Below, one piece after another: positions 1 to 12,745 of a stretch of 64,000 bases of DNA. The position numbers and the translations under genes were made by a program. Under the pieces are notes generated by a model. That model was not told the DNA's origin and ran no database searches. It worked only from the letters and a program-made list of their open reading frames with translations. The stretch comes from Marinobacterium iners DSM 11526 (GTDB lineage: Bacteria > Pseudomonadota > Gammaproteobacteria > Pseudomonadales > Balneatricaceae): assembly GCF_900107855.1 (NCBI RefSeq), contig NZ_FNRJ01000007.1, forward strand, positions 103,946 to 167,945, read 5' to 3'. How positions within the stretch are numbered: position 1 is the stretch's first letter; each line of letters opens with the position of its first letter.

Positions 1-3000
1 AAGAAGATGGTTGAGCGCGAAGAACCGCTGGTATGGGATATCCTCGACGAGGTCATCCGTGAGCATCCGGTCCTGCTGAACCGTGCGCCGACTCTGCACC
101 GTCTGGGTATTCAGGCGTTCGAACCGGTTCTGATCGAAGGCAAGGCGATTCAGCTGCACCCGCTGGTGTGTGCGGCATACAACGCTGACTTCGACGGTGA
201 CCAGATGGCGGTGCACGTACCGCTGACCATCGAGGCTCAGCTTGAAGCCCGCGCTCTGATGATGTCCACCAACAACATCCTGTCACCGGCAAACGGCGAG
301 CCGATCATTGTACCGTCTCAGGACGTGGTACTGGGCCTGTACTACATGACCCGTGAGCGTATCAACGCCAAGGGTGAAGGCATGATCTTCTCCGACATCA
401 AAGAAGTGCAGCGCGCTCACGGTGCCGGTCAGGTTCATCTTCAGGCACGTATCAAGGTACGTATTCCTGAAGTGATCCGTGACATTGAAGGTAATGTGGA
501 AGAGCGTCATGAGCTGCAGGATACGACTGTAGGTCGTGCCATGCTGTTCGATATCGTGCCTGATGGCCTTCCGTTCGAACTGGTCGACCAGGCGATGAAG
601 AAGAAGTCGATCTCACGCCTGTTGAACGAAGCCTATCGCCGTTGTGGTCTTAAGGACACGGTAATCTTCGCTGACCAGTTGATGTACATGGGCTTCCGTC
701 AGGCGACCATGTCTGGCGCCTCCATCGGTGTGAACGACTTTGAAATCCCGGCCGAGAAGGTCGAGATCATTGCCGAGGCCGATAAAGAAGTTAAAGAGAT
801 CGAGCGTCAGTTCGCTGATGGTCTCGTAACTCAGGGCGAAAAATACAACAAGGTTATCGACATCTGGTCTCGTGCCAACGAACTGCTGGCCAAGAAGATG
901 ATGGATAACCTGAAAGTCGACGTTGTCACCGATGCCGAAGGCAACAAGGTCGAGCAGGAGTCCTTCAACTCCGTTTACATGATGGCCGACTCTGGTGCTC
1001 GAGGCAGTGCCGCACAGATTCGTCAGCTGTCCGGTATGCGTGGCTTGATGGCCAAGCCGGATGGTTCCATCATCGAAACACCGATCGTGGCTAACTTCCG
1101 TGAAGGTCTGAACGTACTTCAGTACTTCATCTCAACCCACGGTGCGCGTAAGGGTCTTGCGGATACCGCTCTGAAAACCGCAAACTCTGGTTATCTGACT
1201 CGACGTCTGGTTGACGTGGCACAGGATGTTGTAATCACCGAGCCGGACTGTGGTACCGACAAGGGTGTACTGGTACAGCCGATGATCGAGGGTGGCGATG
1301 TGATCGTGACTCTGGGTGAGCGTGTACTGGGGCGTGTCGTGGCTCAGGATGTGCTTGACCCGAGCGGCAAGGAAACGCTGATCGAAGCCGGTACGCTGAT
1401 TGACGAAACCTGGGTTTATCGTCTGGAAAATGACGAGAAATACAGCGGCATTGACGAGATTCTGGTGCGCTCCGCGATCACCTGTGAAGCTCAGGTCGGC
1501 ATCTGTTCCAACTGCTATGGCCGTGACTTGGGTCGTGGACATCTGGTCAACCGTGGCGAAGCGGTCGGTGTTATTGCCGCCCAGTCGATCGGTGAGCCGG
1601 GTACACAGCTGACCATGCGTACCTTCCACATCGGTGGTGCTGCATCGCGAGCTGCTGCTGTGGATAACATTCAGGTCAAGAACGGTGGTGAAATCCGCCT
1701 GCACAACTTGAAATACGTTGAGCGTACTGACGGCAACCTGGTGGCGACCTCCCGTTCCGGTGAAGTCGGTGTAACCGATGAGCATGGTCGTGAGCGTGAG
1801 CGTTACAAGCTGCCGTATGGTGCCATTATCAAGGTACGTGACGGATCCAAGGTTGATGCCGGTGCTGTTGTTGCCAACTGGGACCCGCACACCCATCCGA
1901 TCGTGACCGAAGTGGCGGGCCGCATCCAGTACGTGGGTATGGAAGATGGTATCACCATCAAACGTCAGACCGACGAACTGACAGGCCTCTCAACCATTGA
2001 GATCCTGGATGGCAAGGATCGTCCGCAGGCTGGCAAAGACATTCGTCCGATGGTCAAACTGGTAGACGAGCAGGGCAACGACGTGTTCCACCCGGGCACT
2101 GAAATGCCGGCCCAGTACCTGTTGCCGGCCAAGGCGATCGTAAACCTGAACGACGGTGCTGATGTTCAGATCGGTGACATTCTTGCGCGTATTCCGCAGG
2201 AAGGTTCGGTCAACAAGGACATCACCGGTGGTCTGCCGCGTGTTGCCGACCTGTTTGAGGCGCGTAAGCCGAAAGAGTCTGCCGTACTGGCAGAGGTTTC
2301 AGGTACCGTAACCTTCGGCAAGGAAACCAAGGGCAAGCGTCGCATCGTGATCACCCCGCTGGATGGTTCTGATCCGGTTGAGATCATGATCCAGAAGTGG
2401 CGTAACCTGAACGTGTTTGAGGGTGAAACGGTTGAGAAGGGTGAGGTCATCTCTGATGGTCCGTCCAACGCTCATGACATCCTGCGAATCCTGGGTGTAG
2501 CCGAACTGGCCAAGTACATTGTCAGCGAGATCCAGGAGGTTTATCGCCTCCAGGGTGTGGCAATCAACGACAAGCACATTGAAGTAATTGTGCGTCAGAT
2601 GCTGCGCAAGGCCGAGATTAATGAAACCGGCGATTCCGACTTCATCCCGGGTGACCAGGTTGAGTATGCCGCGATCATTGATCAGAACAAGCGCCTTGAT
2701 GCTGAAGGCAAAATTCCGGCCAAGTACGAGCGCGTACTGCTGGGTATTACCAAAGCCTCTCTGGCAACAGAGTCGTTCATCTCCGCGGCCTCCTTCCAGG
2801 AGACAACCCGCGTATTGACCGAAGGTGCGGTAACCGGCAAGCGTGACTTCCTGCGCGGCCTGAAAGAAAACGTGGTGGTAGGTCGACTGATCCCGGCGGG
2901 TACGGGTCTGGCATACCACAGCGAGCGTAAGCGTAAACGTCAGATGGCAACAGAAGGTATGACCGTGAGTGCAGAAGATGTGCAGCAGGCACTGACCGAA

Positions 3001-3039
3001 GCACTCAATGCATCCATGTCTTCGCCGGACGCTGAGTAA
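1..3039 (+). CDS. rpoC: RNA polymerase beta' subunit, 5' end outside window
   Basis: The reading frame is open from base 1 and gives 1012 residues; matching the catalytic Asp to E. coli Asp460 implies about 397 residues are missing upstream. NADFDGD at fragment residues 61-67 (bases 181-201) carries the three Asp that hold the catalytic Mg. Cys 417, 495, 502 and 505 of the fragment form the second zinc site, and the trigger-loop stretch [16 protein letters not shown] follows it. Compared with E. coli spacing there is a small insertion of about four residues before the Cys triplet. The protein is the large catalytic subunit of RNA polymerase and is the last gene of the rplKAJL-rpoBC operon; a 12-bp hairpin follows its stop. 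Identification is certain. Confidence 0.99.
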   Translation, partial: KKMVEREEPLVWDILDEVIREHPVLLNRAPTLHRLGIQAFEPVLIEGKAIQLHPLVCAAYNADFDGDQMAVHVPLTIEAQLEARALMMSTNNILSPANGEPIIVPSQDVVLGLYYMTRERINAKGEGMIFSDIKEVQRAHGAGQVHLQARIKVRIPEVIRDIEGNVEERHELQDTTVGRAMLFDIVPDGLPFELVDQAMKKKSISRLLNEAYRRCGLKDTVIFADQLMYMGFRQATMSGASIGVNDFEIPAEKVEIIAEADKEVKEIERQFADGLVTQGEKYNKVIDIWSRANELLAKKMMDNLKVDVVTDAEGNKVEQESFNSVYMMADSGARGSAAQIRQLSGMRGLMAKPDGSIIETPIVANFREGLNVLQYFISTHGARKGLADTALKTANSGYLTRRLVDVAQDVVITEPDCGTDKGVLVQPMIEGGDVIVTLGERVLGRVVAQDVLDPSGKETLIEAGTLIDETWVYRLENDEKYSGIDEILVRSAITCEAQVGICSNCYGRDLGRGHLVNRGEAVGVIAAQSIGEPGTQLTMRTFHIGGAASRAAAVDNIQVKNGGEIRLHNLKYVERTDGNLVATSRSGEVGVTDEHGRERERYKLPYGAIIKVRDGSKVDAGAVVANWDPHTHPIVTEVAGRIQYVGMEDGITIKRQTDELTGLSTIEILDGKDRPQAGKDIRPMVKLVDEQGNDVFHPGTEMPAQYLLPAKAIVNLNDGADVQIGDILARIPQEGSVNKDITGGLPRVADLFEARKPKESAVLAEVSGTVTFGKETKGKRRIVITPLDGSDPVEIMIQKWRNLNVFEGETVEKGEVISDGPSNAHDILRILGVAELAKYIVSEIQEVYRLQGVAINDKHIEVIVRQMLRKAEINETGDSDFIPGDQVEYAAIIDQNKRLDAEGKIPAKYERVLLGITKASLATESFISAASFQETTRVLTEGAVTGKRDFLRGLKENVVVGRLIPAGTGLAYHSERKRKRQMATEGMTVSAEDVQQALTEALNASMSSPDAE

Positions 3040-3062
3040 ATATTGCTCAATAATTGACGTCA

Positions 3063-3094
3063 GGGGCCGGAATTGATTAAAATTCCGGCCCCTT
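3063..3094 (+). terminator. Hairpin after rpoC
   Basis: A perfect 12-bp stem, GGGGCCGGAATT against AATTCCGGCCCC with a six-base loop, lies 24 bases after the rpoC stop. The T run after it is short (TTCGTG), so termination may be partial and some read-through into rpsL is plausible. Confidence 0.7.
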
Positions 3095-3155
3095 CGTGCT
3101 GGACTCAAAGTTCAGCTCATAAAGATGGTAAAAAACCAAACGTGGAGTTTGCTTA

Positions 3156-3530
3156 ATGGCAACGATTAACCAGTTGGTACGCCAGCCACGTAAGCGCAAG
3201 GTGCAGCAGAGCGACGTTCGCGCGCTCGAAGCATGTCCGCAGCGTCGTGGCGTGTGTACCCGTGTTTACACTACTACACCGAAGAAGCCGAACTCGGCTC
3301 TGCGTAAAGTATGTCGTGTGCGTCTGACCAACGGCTTTGAAGTGTCTTCCTACATCGGTGGTGAAGGTCACAACCTGCAGGAACACTCAGTTGTTCTGAT
3401 CCGTGGTGGTCGTGTAAAAGACCTCCCGGGTGTTCGTTACCACACTGTACGCGGTTCTCTGGACTGCTCTGGTGTTAACGATCGCAAACAGGGTCGTTCC
3501 AAGTACGGTACCAAGCGTCCCAAGTCCTGA
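3156..3530 (+). CDS. rpsL: 30S ribosomal protein S12
   Basis: S12 (124 residues, normal length) sits at the decoding centre and monitors codon-anticodon pairing. The two classic streptomycin loops are intact: [12 protein letters not shown], with the usual Lys in the first loop, and [13 protein letters not shown], with the Asp that is methylthiolated in E. coli. No streptomycin-resistance substitution is visible at these Lys positions. The start is ATG with GGAG nine bases upstream. It is the first gene of the str group and is separated from rpsG by a 153-base structured gap. Confidence 0.98.
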   Translation: MATINQLVRQPRKRKVQQSDVRALEACPQRRGVCTRVYTTTPKKPNSALRKVCRVRLTNGFEVSSYIGGEGHNLQEHSVVLIRGGRVKDLPGVRYHTVRGSLDCSGVNDRKQGRSKYGTKRPKS

Positions 3531-3622
3531 TCCCGTCGCTCCGACGGTGAAGCTGTTCCAGCCGGTGGCCGCTTAGGGTTGCGTAGCTGTTAAAGCGAGA
3601 CCGAAAGACGATAAGAGTAAGG

Positions 3623-4154
<532 letters not shown>

Positions 4155-4173
4155 ACATCAGAGGAATTGAGTC

Positions 4174-6267
4174 GTGGCTCGAACTACCCCACTTGCACGA
4201 TATCGTAACATCGGTATCTGTGCGCACGTTGATGCCGGCAAGACTACCACCACTGAGCGTGTTCTGTTTTACACAGGCCGTAGCCACAAGATGGGTGAAA
4301 CCCATGACGGTGCATCCACTACCGACTGGATGGAGCAGGAGCAGGAGCGCGGTATCACCATTACTTCTGCAGCCGTTACCTGTTTCTGGAGCGGCATGCA
4401 GAAACAGTTTGAAGAGCATCGCGTTAATATCATCGATACTCCGGGGCACGTTGACTTCACAATTGAAGTTGAGCGTTCGCTGCGTGTACTGGATGGTGCC
4501 GTGGTTGTACTGTGTGCCTCCTCAGGCGTACAGCCGCAGACCGAGACTGTATGGCGTCAGGCCAACAAGTATGAAGTCCCCCGCATGGTGTTCGTCAACA
4601 AGATGGACCGCGCCGGTGCAGACTTCTACATGGTCGAATCTCAGTTGAAAAAGCGTCTTGGCGCGACCCCTGTTCCAATCAATCTGCCGATTGGTGCGGA
4701 AGATGAATTCAAGGGTGTTGTCGACTTGCTGCGCGGCAAAGCGATCCTATGGAACGAAGAAGATATGGGTATGACCTTCGAAGAAGGTGATATTCCAGCT
4801 GACATGCAGGATACCGTCGATCAGTACTACGAGCAGATGGTCGAGGCTGCTGCTGAAGGCTCTGAAGAGTTGATGGACAAGTATCTCAACGAAGGTGAGC
4901 TCACCGTTGAAGAGATCAAGGCAGGCCTGCGTGCACGTACTTTGAACAATGAGATCATCCTGATGCAGGCTGGTTCGGCGTTCAAAAACAAGGGTGTACA
5001 GGCTGTACTGGATGCCGTCATTGAATACCTGCCGTCACCGACAGAAGTTAAGGCGATCGAAGGTACTCTCGACGACAAGGCTGAGACCGTTGAAACACGT
5101 GAAGCGGATGATGATGCCCCGTTTGCGGCGTTGGCATTCAAGATCGCAACTGACCCGTTTGTTGGTACGCTGACGTTCGTACGTGTTTACTCCGGTGTGC
5201 TGAATTCTGGTGACAGTGTGTACAACTCTGTCAAACAGAAGAAAGAACGTATCGGTCGTATGGTGCAGATGCATGCCAACAGCCGTGAAGAGATCAAGGA
5301 AGTACGCGCTGGTGACATCGCGGCGATGATCGGTCTGAAGGATGTAACCACGGGTGACACTTTGTGCGACCTGGACAAGAAGATTGTTCTGGAACGCATG
5401 GAATTCCCTGAGCCGGTTATCTCCGTTGCAGTAGAACCGAAGTCGAAGGCTGACCAGGAGAAAATGGGCATCGCACTGAGCAAGTTGGCTCAGGAAGACC
5501 CGTCTTTCCGCGTCGAAACCGATGAAGAAACAGGTCAGACCATTATCTCCGGTATGGGTGAGCTTCACCTTGATATCATCGTTGACCGCATGCGTCGCGA
5601 ATTCAAGGTTGAGGCTAATATCGGTAAACCGCAGGTTGCCTACCGCGAAAAAATCCGTAAGCCTGTTGTGGCAAACCACAAGTTTGCTCGCCAGTCTGGT
5701 GGTCGCGGTCAGTACGGTCACGTTGTTGTAGAGTTCAGCCCGAGTGATGAAGAAGGACTGGAATTCGTCAACGAGATCGTGGGTGGTGCGATTCCGAAGG
5801 AATACATCCCGGCGGTACAGAAAGGTATCGAAGAGCAGATGAAGAACGGTGTTATCGCCGGTTATCCGCTCATCGGTTTGAAGGCACGTCTGTACGACGG
5901 TTCCTTCCACGAAGTTGACTCCAACGAAATGGCGTTTAAAATCGCCGCATCACAGGCACTTAAGAAGTATGCACAGGAAGCCAGTCCGTGTCTGCTCGAG
6001 CCGATGATGAAAGTTGAAGTCGTAACCCCTGAAGAGTACATGGGCGATGTGATGGGTGACCTGAACCGTCGTCGTGGTCTGGTGCAGGGTATGGAAGACA
6101 GCACATCCGGCAAGGTGATCAACGCTGAAGTACCGCTGGGTGAAATGTTCGGTTACGCTACTGACCTGCGCTCTGCGTCTCAGGGTCGTGCGACCTATTC
6201 TATGGAGTTCAAGGGTTATTCCGAAGCTCCGCAGAATATTGCCGAAGCCGTTATTAAGCAGAACTGA
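4174..6267 (+). CDS. fusA: Translation elongation factor G
   Basis: EF-G (697 residues) is the GTPase that drives translocation of tRNA and mRNA through the ribosome. GTP-binding motifs are complete: AHVDAGKTT near residues 17-25, DTPGHVDF and NKMDRAGAD. The C-terminal domains carry the expected [11 protein letters not shown] and QGMEDS segments. The start is GTG, chosen because GAGGAA lies eight bases upstream and the product then begins like other EF-Gs ([15 protein letters not shown]). It lies between rpsG and tuf with short spacers. Confidence 0.98.
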   Translation: MARTTPLARYRNIGICAHVDAGKTTTTERVLFYTGRSHKMGETHDGASTTDWMEQEQERGITITSAAVTCFWSGMQKQFEEHRVNIIDTPGHVDFTIEVERSLRVLDGAVVVLCASSGVQPQTETVWRQANKYEVPRMVFVNKMDRAGADFYMVESQLKKRLGATPVPINLPIGAEDEFKGVVDLLRGKAILWNEEDMGMTFEEGDIPADMQDTVDQYYEQMVEAAAEGSEELMDKYLNEGELTVEEIKAGLRARTLNNEIILMQAGSAFKNKGVQAVLDAVIEYLPSPTEVKAIEGTLDDKAETVETREADDDAPFAALAFKIATDPFVGTLTFVRVYSGVLNSGDSVYNSVKQKKERIGRMVQMHANSREEIKEVRAGDIAAMIGLKDVTTGDTLCDLDKKIVLERMEFPEPVISVAVEPKSKADQEKMGIALSKLAQEDPSFRVETDEETGQTIISGMGELHLDIIVDRMRREFKVEANIGKPQVAYREKIRKPVVANHKFARQSGGRGQYGHVVVEFSPSDEEGLEFVNEIVGGAIPKEYIPAVQKGIEEQMKNGVIAGYPLIGLKARLYDGSFHEVDSNEMAFKIAASQALKKYAQEASPCLLEPMMKVEVVTPEEYMGDVMGDLNRRRGLVQGMEDSTSGKVINAEVPLGEMFGYATDLRSASQGRATYSMEFKGYSEAPQNIAEAVIKQN

Positions 6268-6299
6268 TAAGCCAATTGCTGAATTAAGAGGATATAACC

Positions 6300-7493
6300 G
6301 TGGCTAAGCAATCATTTGAACGTAACAAGCCGCACGTTAACGTAGGTACTATCGGCCACGTTGACCACGGCAAAACGACACTGACCGCTGCACTGACTCG
6401 CGTCTGTGCAGAAGTATGGGGCGGCGCAGCCGTTGCCTTCGACGGTATCGACAACGCACCGGAAGAGCGTGAGCGTGGTATCACCATCTCTACTTCACAC
6501 GTAGAGTACGAATCACCGACTCGCCACTACGCGCACGTAGACTGCCCGGGACACGCTGACTACGTTAAGAACATGATCACCGGTGCTGCCCAGATGGACG
6601 GCGCGATCCTGGTATGTTCTGCTGCTGACGGCCCCATGCCGCAGACCCGTGAGCACATCCTGCTGTCGCGTCAGGTAGGCGTACCTTACATCGTCGTGTT
6701 CCTGAACAAAGCGGACATGGTAGACGATGAAGAGCTGCTGGAACTGGTAGAGATGGAAGTTCGCGAACTTCTGGATCAGTACGACTTCCCGGGCGACGAC
6801 ACTCCGATCGTTGTAGGTTCTGCGCTGATGGCGCTGAACGGTGAAGACGACAACGGCTTCGGCACCTCTGCCGTTAAGAAGCTGGTTGAGACTCTGGACG
6901 AGTACATTCCTGAGCCTGAGCGTGCAATTGACCTGCCGTTCCTGATGCCGATCGAGGACGTATTCTCCATCTCCGGTCGTGGTACCGTAGTAACCGGTCG
7001 TATCGAGCGTGGCATCCTGAACGTGGGTGACGAAGTGGAAATCGTGGGTATCCGCGACACCACCAAGACTACCTGTACTGGCGTTGAGATGTTCCGCAAG
7101 CTGCTGGATCAGGGTCGTGCCGGTGAGAACGTTGGTGCGCTGCTGCGTGGTACCAAGCGTGACGACGTTGAGCGTGGTCAGGTACTGTGCAAGCCGGGCT
7201 CAATCAAGCCGCATACTCAGTTCGAAGGCGAAGTGTACGTACTGAGCAAAGAAGAAGGCGGTCGTCATACTCCGTTCTTCAAGGGCTACCGTCCGCAGTT
7301 CTACTTCCGTACCACTGACATCACTGGCGCATGTGAACTGCCGGAAGGTGTTGAAATGGTAATGCCGGGTGACAACGTTCAGATGTCCGTTACCCTGATC
7401 AACCCGATCGCGATGGAAGAAGGCCTGCGCTTCGCTATCCGTGAAGGTGGTCGTACCGTTGGTGCGGGTGTTGTTGCCAAAATCATTGCGTAA
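6300..7493 (+). CDS. tuf: Translation elongation factor Tu
   Basis: EF-Tu (397 residues) carries aminoacyl-tRNA to the ribosome as a GTP complex. The motifs GHVDHGKT (residues 19-26), DCPGHADY and NKADM form the nucleotide pocket, and the beta-barrel domains 2 and 3 are complete to the [10 protein letters not shown] end. The start is GTG with an AGAGG upstream. A strong hairpin terminator follows directly. Many gammaproteobacteria have a second tuf gene near rpoB; whether that copy exists lies outside the window. Confidence 0.98.
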   Translation: MAKQSFERNKPHVNVGTIGHVDHGKTTLTAALTRVCAEVWGGAAVAFDGIDNAPEERERGITISTSHVEYESPTRHYAHVDCPGHADYVKNMITGAAQMDGAILVCSAADGPMPQTREHILLSRQVGVPYIVVFLNKADMVDDEELLELVEMEVRELLDQYDFPGDDTPIVVGSALMALNGEDDNGFGTSAVKKLVETLDEYIPEPERAIDLPFLMPIEDVFSISGRGTVVTGRIERGILNVGDEVEIVGIRDTTKTTCTGVEMFRKLLDQGRAGENVGALLRGTKRDDVERGQVLCKPGSIKPHTQFEGEVYVLSKEEGGRHTPFFKGYRPQFYFRTTDITGACELPEGVEMVMPGDNVQMSVTLINPIAMEEGLRFAIREGGRTVGAGVVAKIIA

Positions 7494-7520
7494 TCCTTGT
7501 TGATTACAGCATGAGTCAAA

Positions 7521-7544
7521 AAGCCCTCCTCGGAGGGCTTTTTT
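7521..7544 (+). terminator. Rho-independent terminator of the str group
   Basis: AAGCCCTCC and GGAGGGCTT form a nine-bp stem with a two-base tip and are followed by a run of T. It lies 27 bases after the tuf stop and upstream of the rpsJ promoter, so it separates the str and S10 transcripts. Confidence 0.9.
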
Positions 7545-7583
7545 GTAGCTGTTACCATGGTTGGTCAAAAAGTAAACTTTCGG

Positions 7584-7612
7584 TTGACGATGGTGGCTCC
7601 ACTGGGTAAAAT
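7584..7612 (+). promoter_or_regulatory. Promoter of the S10 group
   Basis: TTGACG, a 17-base spacer and TAAAAT form a near-consensus sigma-70 promoter. The bases after the -10 box are GC-rich (TTGCGTCCCC), as at stringently controlled ribosomal promoters. The leader to rpsJ is only about 65 bases, too short for an E. coli-like L4-responsive leader of over 170 bases. Confidence 0.75.
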
Positions 7613-7655
7613 TTGCGTCCCCTTTATCCGAGGGGAGGTCGGCTATTGCCGTTAA

Positions 7656-7994
<339 letters not shown>

Positions 7995-8104
7995 TAAGCA
8001 CTGCGCTAATTATTCAATTAATGAAGCGCTATTTGTGGAATGCGCCTGAAAAGGGCAGCCATAGCGGGTGACAGCCCCGTACACAACTGGCAAGAGGTAT
8101 AAAC

Positions 8105-8743
8105 ATGTCTGTAGGACTTATCGGACGTAAAGCGGGTATGACCCGTATCTTCACAGAAGATGGCGTGTCCGTGCCAGTCACCGTCATCGAAATGGAACCG
8201 AACCGTGTTACCAGCATCAAGACCGTCGAAACTGACGGTTATGCAGCGGTACAGGTGACCACCGGAAGCAAGAAGGCCAATCGCCTGAGCAAGCCGGAAG
8301 CGGGTCACTTTGCCAAGGCAGGTGTCGAAGCCGGCCGCGGTTTGTGGGAGTTCCGTCTGAATGGTGACGAGGAAATCAACGTTGGTGATTCGCTGACGGT
8401 TGAGCGCTTCGAAGCAGGTCAGAAGATCGATGTTACCGGTCAATCCAAGGGTAAAGGTTTCCAGGGCGGTGTTAAGCGCTGGAATTTCCGCACTCAGGAT
8501 ATGACTCACGGTAACTCCGTTTCTCACCGTGCTCCGGGTTCCATTGGTCAGTGCCAGACCCCGGGTCGTGTCTTCAAGGGTAAAAAGATGGCCGGTCACA
8601 TGGGTGACGAGCGTTGCACCGTACAGACTCTTGAAGTCGTACGTGTTGACGCAGAGCGCAACCTGCTGATCGTCAAGGGAGCAATCCCGGGCGCCACTGG
8701 TGGCGATGTCATCGTTAAACCTGCTGTTAAAGCACGCGCCTGA
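8105..8743 (+). CDS. rplC: 50S ribosomal protein L3
   Basis: L3 (212 residues) starts 50S assembly and reaches the peptidyl transferase centre with a long loop. The stretch [19 protein letters not shown] includes the Gln that PrmB methylates in E. coli. The start is ATG with AAGAGG upstream. The 110-base gap before it is unusually long for this operon and contains GGGC/GCCC repeats that could fold; nothing else is seen there. rplD follows after 11 bases. Confidence 0.98.
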   Translation: MSVGLIGRKAGMTRIFTEDGVSVPVTVIEMEPNRVTSIKTVETDGYAAVQVTTGSKKANRLSKPEAGHFAKAGVEAGRGLWEFRLNGDEEINVGDSLTVERFEAGQKIDVTGQSKGKGFQGGVKRWNFRTQDMTHGNSVSHRAPGSIGQCQTPGRVFKGKKMAGHMGDERCTVQTLEVVRVDAERNLLIVKGAIPGATGGDVIVKPAVKARA

Positions 8744-8754
8744 GGAGGATTGTT

Positions 8755-9360
8755 ATGAATCTGAATCTGACTGGAGCCAACGGATCGGTTGAAGTTTCCG
8801 ATCTGGCTTTTGGTAAAGAGTTCAATGAGGCGCTGGTTCACCAGGTTGTCACTGCCTATATGGCAGCTGGCCGTCAGGGTACCAAAGCGCAGAAAAATCG
8901 TTCAGCTGTATCCGGCGGTGGTGCCAAGCCCTTCCGTCAGAAGGGAACTGGCCGTGCCCGTGCCGGTACCAGTCGCTCGCCGCTGTGGCGCTCGGGTGGT
9001 GTTACCTTCGCTGCGCAGCCGCGTAGCTTTGCTCAGAAAGTAAACAAGAAGATGTATCGTGCTGCAATGCGTTGCATCCTGTCTGAGCTGGTGCGTCAGG
9101 AACGTCTGGTTGTTGTTGAAGACTTCCAGCTTGAAGCACCCAAAACCAAGCAGTTCATTGCCAAGCTCGGTGAGCTGAAGCTGGACAATGCCCTGCTGAT
9201 TACCGAAAACGTCGAGCAGAATCTGTATCTGGCTGCGCGCAACGTTCCGCACGTTGATGTACGCGACGCTGCAGGTATCGACCCGGTTAGCCTGGTTGGT
9301 TTCGAGAAGGTCCTGGTAACAGTCCCTGCTCTGAAGAAAATTGAGGAGGTGCTGGCATGA
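8755..9360 (+). CDS. rplD: 50S ribosomal protein L4
   Basis: L4 (201 residues) lines the peptide exit tunnel. The basic extended loop, [18 protein letters not shown], is present around residues 60-77; this is the part that contacts the tunnel constriction and where macrolide-resistance changes occur in other species. In E. coli L4 also represses the S10 operon. The gene overlaps rplW by four bases (ATGA), indicating coupled translation. Confidence 0.98.
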   Translation: MNLNLTGANGSVEVSDLAFGKEFNEALVHQVVTAYMAAGRQGTKAQKNRSAVSGGGAKPFRQKGTGRARAGTSRSPLWRSGGVTFAAQPRSFAQKVNKKMYRAAMRCILSELVRQERLVVVEDFQLEAPKTKQFIAKLGELKLDNALLITENVEQNLYLAARNVPHVDVRDAAGIDPVSLVGFEKVLVTVPALKKIEEVLA

Positions 9361-9653
9361 ACCCGGAACGCATTTATAAAGTGCTGCTCGGACCGCACAT
9401 CTCTGAAAAAGCCACAATCGTAGCAGAAGGCAGCGAACAGGTTGTCTTCCGTGTGGCCAAAGATGCAACCAAGCCGGAAATCAAGCGAGCCGTTGAAGAA
9501 CTCTTCAATGTTAAGGTCGCGGGCGTCAGCGTTCTGAACATCAAGGGCAAAACCAAGCGCACTCAGCGTGGTCTTGGCAAGCGTAACGATGTTCGTAAAG
9601 CGTATGTCCGTCTGGCCGAAGGCTCCGAAATCGATTTCCTGGCAGGCGAATAA
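9357..9653 (+). CDS. rplW: 50S ribosomal protein L23
   Basis: L23 (98 residues) sits at the tunnel exit and is the docking point for trigger factor and SRP. The N-terminal segment [10 protein letters not shown] and the flexible loop [18 protein letters not shown] are typical. Its ATG overlaps the rplD stop and rplB begins 14 bases later with an AACGAGG-type ribosome site. Confidence 0.97.
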   Translation: MNPERIYKVLLGPHISEKATIVAEGSEQVVFRVAKDATKPEIKRAVEELFNVKVAGVSVLNIKGKTKRTQRGLGKRNDVRKAYVRLAEGSEIDFLAGE

Positions 9654-9667
9654 CGAGGGGTTGAACA

Positions 9668-10495
9668 ATGGCAGTTATTAAAGCAAAGCCGACCTCTGCT
9701 GGACGTCGTCATCTCGTAAAGGTGGTCAGCGCTGATCTGCATAAGGGTAAGCCTTTTTCCGCACTGGTCGAGAAGAAGAGCAAGTCCGGTGGTCGTAACA
9801 ACAACGGCCGTATCACCACCCGTCATATCGGTGGTGGTCACAAGCAGCATTACCGTATCGTCGATTTTCGTCGCAACAAGGATGGTATCCCCGCTGTAAT
9901 CGAGCGTGTGGAATACGATCCGAACCGTTCTGCGCACATCGCTCTGGTGAAGTACGCAGATGGTGAGCGTCGTTATATTATTGCGGCTAAAGGTTTGACT
10001 GCGGGTTCCAAAATCCAGTCTGGTGATGATGCCGATATCAAAATCGGTAACACTCTGCCGCTGCGTAACATTCCGCTGGGTAGTACTGTTCACTGTGTCG
10101 AACTGAAGCCGGGTAAGGGCGCTCAGATCGCACGTTCAGCAGGAACTTCAGCACAGCTGGTAGCCCGTGAGGGAACCTACGCGACACTGCGTTTGCGTTC
10201 AGGTGAAACTCGCAAGGTGCTGTCCGAATGCCGCGCGACCCTGGGTGAAGTGAGCAACTCTGAGCACAGCCTGCGTCAGCTGGGTAAAGCTGGTGCCAAG
10301 CGCTGGCGTGGTGTTCGTCCGACCGTTCGCGGTGTGGCGATGAACCCGGTTGATCACCCGCACGGTGGTGGTGAGGGTCGTACCTCTGGTGGTCGTCACC
10401 CGGTTACACCGTGGGGCGTGCCGACCAAGGGTCACAAAACCCGTTCGAACAAGCGTACTGATAAACTGATCGTACGCCGTCGTCAGGCTAAATAA
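9668..10495 (+). CDS. rplB: 50S ribosomal protein L2
   Basis: L2 (275 residues) supports subunit joining and peptidyl transferase activity. The C-terminal signature [20 protein letters not shown] contains the conserved His implicated in activity in E. coli. Length and both OB/SH3-like halves are normal. It is followed by rpsS after 12 bases. Confidence 0.98.
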   Translation: MAVIKAKPTSAGRRHLVKVVSADLHKGKPFSALVEKKSKSGGRNNNGRITTRHIGGGHKQHYRIVDFRRNKDGIPAVIERVEYDPNRSAHIALVKYADGERRYIIAAKGLTAGSKIQSGDDADIKIGNTLPLRNIPLGSTVHCVELKPGKGAQIARSAGTSAQLVAREGTYATLRLRSGETRKVLSECRATLGEVSNSEHSLRQLGKAGAKRWRGVRPTVRGVAMNPVDHPHGGGEGRTSGGRHPVTPWGVPTKGHKTRSNKRTDKLIVRRRQAK

Positions 10496-10507
10496 GAGGA
10501 TACAGCT

Positions 10508-10786
10508 GTGCCACGTTCACTGAAGAAAGGTCCGTTCATTGACCTTCACCTGTTGAAGAAGGTAGAGGCTGCAATCGAGGCTAACGAGCGTCGTCCGATC
10601 AAGACCTGGTCACGTCGTTCAACTGTGTTCCCACAGTTTGTAGGTCTCACTATTGCAGTACATAACGGTCGTCAGCATGTTCCGGTTTTTATTACCGAGG
10701 ACATGGTAGGCCATAAACTGGGCGAGTTCGCTGCGACACGTACATACCGCGGTCATGCAGCCGACAAGAAGGCCAAGAAGAAGTAA
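10508..10786 (+). CDS. rpsS: 30S ribosomal protein S19
   Basis: S19 (92 residues) lies in the 30S head beside S13. [18 protein letters not shown] and the [27 protein letters not shown] core are typical. The start is GTG, preceded by AGAGGA. rplV follows after 11 bases. Confidence 0.97.
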   Translation: MPRSLKKGPFIDLHLLKKVEAAIEANERRPIKTWSRRSTVFPQFVGLTIAVHNGRQHVPVFITEDMVGHKLGEFAATRTYRGHAADKKAKKK

Positions 10787-10797
10787 GGGGGTTGATG

Positions 10798-11127
10798 ATG
10801 GAAGTTATCGCCAAGCATGTAGGCGCCAACATCTCCGCCCAGAAGGCCCGACTGGTCGCTGATCAGATCCGTGGTAAGTCTGTGGGCGAAGCTCTGAATA
10901 TCCTGGCGTTCAGCACGAAGAAAGGTGCACACCTGGTCAAGAAAGTACTCGAGTCTGCTATCGCGAATGCGGAGCATAACGAAGGTGCTGATGTTGACGA
11001 GCTGCGTGTATCAACGATCTTCGTTGATGAAGGGATGACCATGAAGCGTATCCGGCCGCGTGCCAAGGGTCGCGCTGATCGCATCCTGAAGCGTACGTCA
11101 CATATCACCGTCAAGGTGGCCGACTAA
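10798..11127 (+). CDS. rplV: 50S ribosomal protein L22
   Basis: L22 (109 residues) forms part of the exit tunnel wall; its hairpin ends near [17 protein letters not shown]. Three in-frame starts lie close together (TTG 10792, ATG 10795, ATG 10798). ATG 10798 is chosen because it gives the family N-terminus MEVIAKH and leaves the best distance from AAGGGGG. rpsC follows. Confidence 0.96.
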   Translation: MEVIAKHVGANISAQKARLVADQIRGKSVGEALNILAFSTKKGAHLVKKVLESAIANAEHNEGADVDELRVSTIFVDEGMTMKRIRPRAKGRADRILKRTSHITVKVAD

Positions 11128-11152
11128 GAGCTGACTGCTAGGAGAGTTCAAT

Positions 11153-11836
11153 ATGGGTCAGAAAGTAAATCCGACCGGTATTCGGCTTGGTATCGTTAAA
11201 GACCACACCTCTGTGTGGTACGCGGACAAGTCTGAATACTCTGCACGGCTGCTGAACGATCTCCAGGTTCGCAAGTACCTGGATCAGCAGCTGAAAAATG
11301 CATCTGTGAGCCGCATCGAAATCGAGCGTCCGGCACAGAATGCCAAGATCACCATCTACACGGCTCGTCCGGGTATTGTGATCGGCAAGAAGGGCGAAGA
11401 TGTCGAGAAGCTGCGTAACGCCGTTTCCCAGATGATGGGTGTGCCTGTTCACATCAACATCGAAGAAGTACGCAAGCCGGATCTGGATGCAAAACTGGTT
11501 GCACAGAGCGTCGCCAGTCAGCTGGAACGTCGCGTAATGTTCCGTCGCGCCATGAAGCGTGCGGTTCAGAACGCCATGCGTCAGGGCGCGAAAGGCATCA
11601 AAATTCAGGTTGGCGGACGTCTCGGCGGTGCCGAGATTGCACGTACTGAATGGTATCGCGAAGGTCGTGTTCCTCTGCACACTCTGCGTGCAGACATCGA
11701 TTACGCTACCTACGAAGCCCACACTACATATGGTGTGATTGGCGTTAAAGTCTGGATCTTCAAGGGTGAGATCCTCGGCGGTATCGAACAGGTACGTGCC
11801 GAGAAGAACGCGCCCAAGAAGAAAGGTTCTAAGTGA
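11153..11836 (+). CDS. rpsC: 30S ribosomal protein S3
   Basis: S3 (227 residues) lines the mRNA entry channel. The KH type 2 RNA-binding loop is visible as [16 protein letters not shown] around residues 75-90, and the C-terminal domain carries [15 protein letters not shown]. The protein ends in a Lys-rich tail. The start is ATG after AGGAGAG. Confidence 0.98.
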   Translation: MGQKVNPTGIRLGIVKDHTSVWYADKSEYSARLLNDLQVRKYLDQQLKNASVSRIEIERPAQNAKITIYTARPGIVIGKKGEDVEKLRNAVSQMMGVPVHINIEEVRKPDLDAKLVAQSVASQLERRVMFRRAMKRAVQNAMRQGAKGIKIQVGGRLGGAEIARTEWYREGRVPLHTLRADIDYATYEAHTTYGVIGVKVWIFKGEILGGIEQVRAEKNAPKKKGSK

Positions 11837-11847
11837 GGTAGACGTCA

Positions 11848-12261
11848 ATGCTGCAACCGAAACGACTGAAATACCGCAAGGTAATGAAAGGTCGCAACCG
11901 CGGCCTGGCACAGCGCGGCAGCAAGGTCAGCTTTGGTGAGTTTGCACTGAAAGCGACCGGTCGTGGCCGCATCACTGCTCGCCAGATCGAAGCGGCCCGT
12001 CGTACCATGACCCGTCACGTAAAGCGTGGTGGCAAGATCTGGATTCGGGTTTTCCCGGATAAGCCGATCACCACCAAGCCGCTTGAAGTACGTATGGGTA
12101 AAGGTAAGGGTAGCGTGGAATACTGGGTCGCTCAGATTCAGCCCGGCAAGGTGCTGTTTGAAATGAGCGGTGTTCCCGAAGAGCTGGCTGCAGAAGCCTT
12201 CGCTCTGGCTGCTGCCAAGCTGCCGGTATCAACCACTTTTGTTAAACGGACGGTGATGTAA
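11848..12261 (+). CDS. rplP: 50S ribosomal protein L16
   Basis: L16 (137 residues) sits near the A-site tRNA elbow. [12 protein letters not shown] contains the Arg that is hydroxylated by RoxA/YcfD in E. coli. The stop overlaps the rpmC start by one base (TAATG), so L16 and L29 are translationally coupled. Confidence 0.97.
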   Translation: MLQPKRLKYRKVMKGRNRGLAQRGSKVSFGEFALKATGRGRITARQIEAARRTMTRHVKRGGKIWIRVFPDKPITTKPLEVRMGKGKGSVEYWVAQIQPGKVLFEMSGVPEELAAEAFALAAAKLPVSTTFVKRTVM

Positions 12262-12455
12262 TGAAAGCTACTGAACTGCGTGACAAGTCCGTTGAAGAGC
12301 TTCAGCAGGCTCTGCTGGGCCTTCTGAAGGACCAGTTTAACCTGCGTATGCAGAAAGCTACTGGCCAGCTGGCGCAGACTCACCTGCTTGGTCAGGTTCG
12401 TCGCGACATCGCTCGCGTTAAGACAGTACTTAACGAAATGCAGGTGACCAAATGA
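12261..12455 (+). CDS. rpmC: 50S ribosomal protein L29
   Basis: L29 (64 residues) is a two-helix protein beside L23 at the tunnel exit. The N-terminus [16 protein letters not shown] and the [17 protein letters not shown] core are diagnostic. It overlaps rplP by one base and rpsQ by four. Confidence 0.97.
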   Translation: MKATELRDKSVEELQQALLGLLKDQFNLRMQKATGQLAQTHLLGQVRRDIARVKTVLNEMQVTK

Positions 12456-12715
12456 GCGCGGAAAAACGTACTCGGACTGTGACCGGTAAGGTCGTCAGTG
12501 ACAAGATGGATAAAACCATCACAGTTCTGGTTGAGCGTAAGGAAAAACACCCGATCTACGGTAAGTTTGTAAAGCGCTCCACCAAACTGCATGCTCACGA
12601 TGAGAAGAATGAGTGTCAGATGGGTGATCTGGTAACTATTGCCGAATCCCGTCCGCTTTCAAAGACCAAAACCTGGTCGCTTATTCGCATTGAAGAGCGT
12701 GCAGCAAAGGTGTAA
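12452..12715 (+). CDS. rpsQ: 30S ribosomal protein S17
   Basis: S17 (87 residues) binds helix 11 of 16S rRNA early in assembly. The motif [18 protein letters not shown] and the OB-fold are standard. It is the last gene of the S10 group; an 88-base gap with a long hairpin separates it from rplN. Confidence 0.97.
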   Translation: MSAEKRTRTVTGKVVSDKMDKTITVLVERKEKHPIYGKFVKRSTKLHAHDEKNECQMGDLVTIAESRPLSKTKTWSLIRIEERAAKV

Positions 12716-12745
12716 ACTAGTGCGCCTTTGCTCCATTATGCCTGC

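Noticed and set aside
1132..1896. A 254-codon - strand frame inside rpoC
   Set aside because: Lies wholly opposite a conserved gene and shows no recognisable domain.
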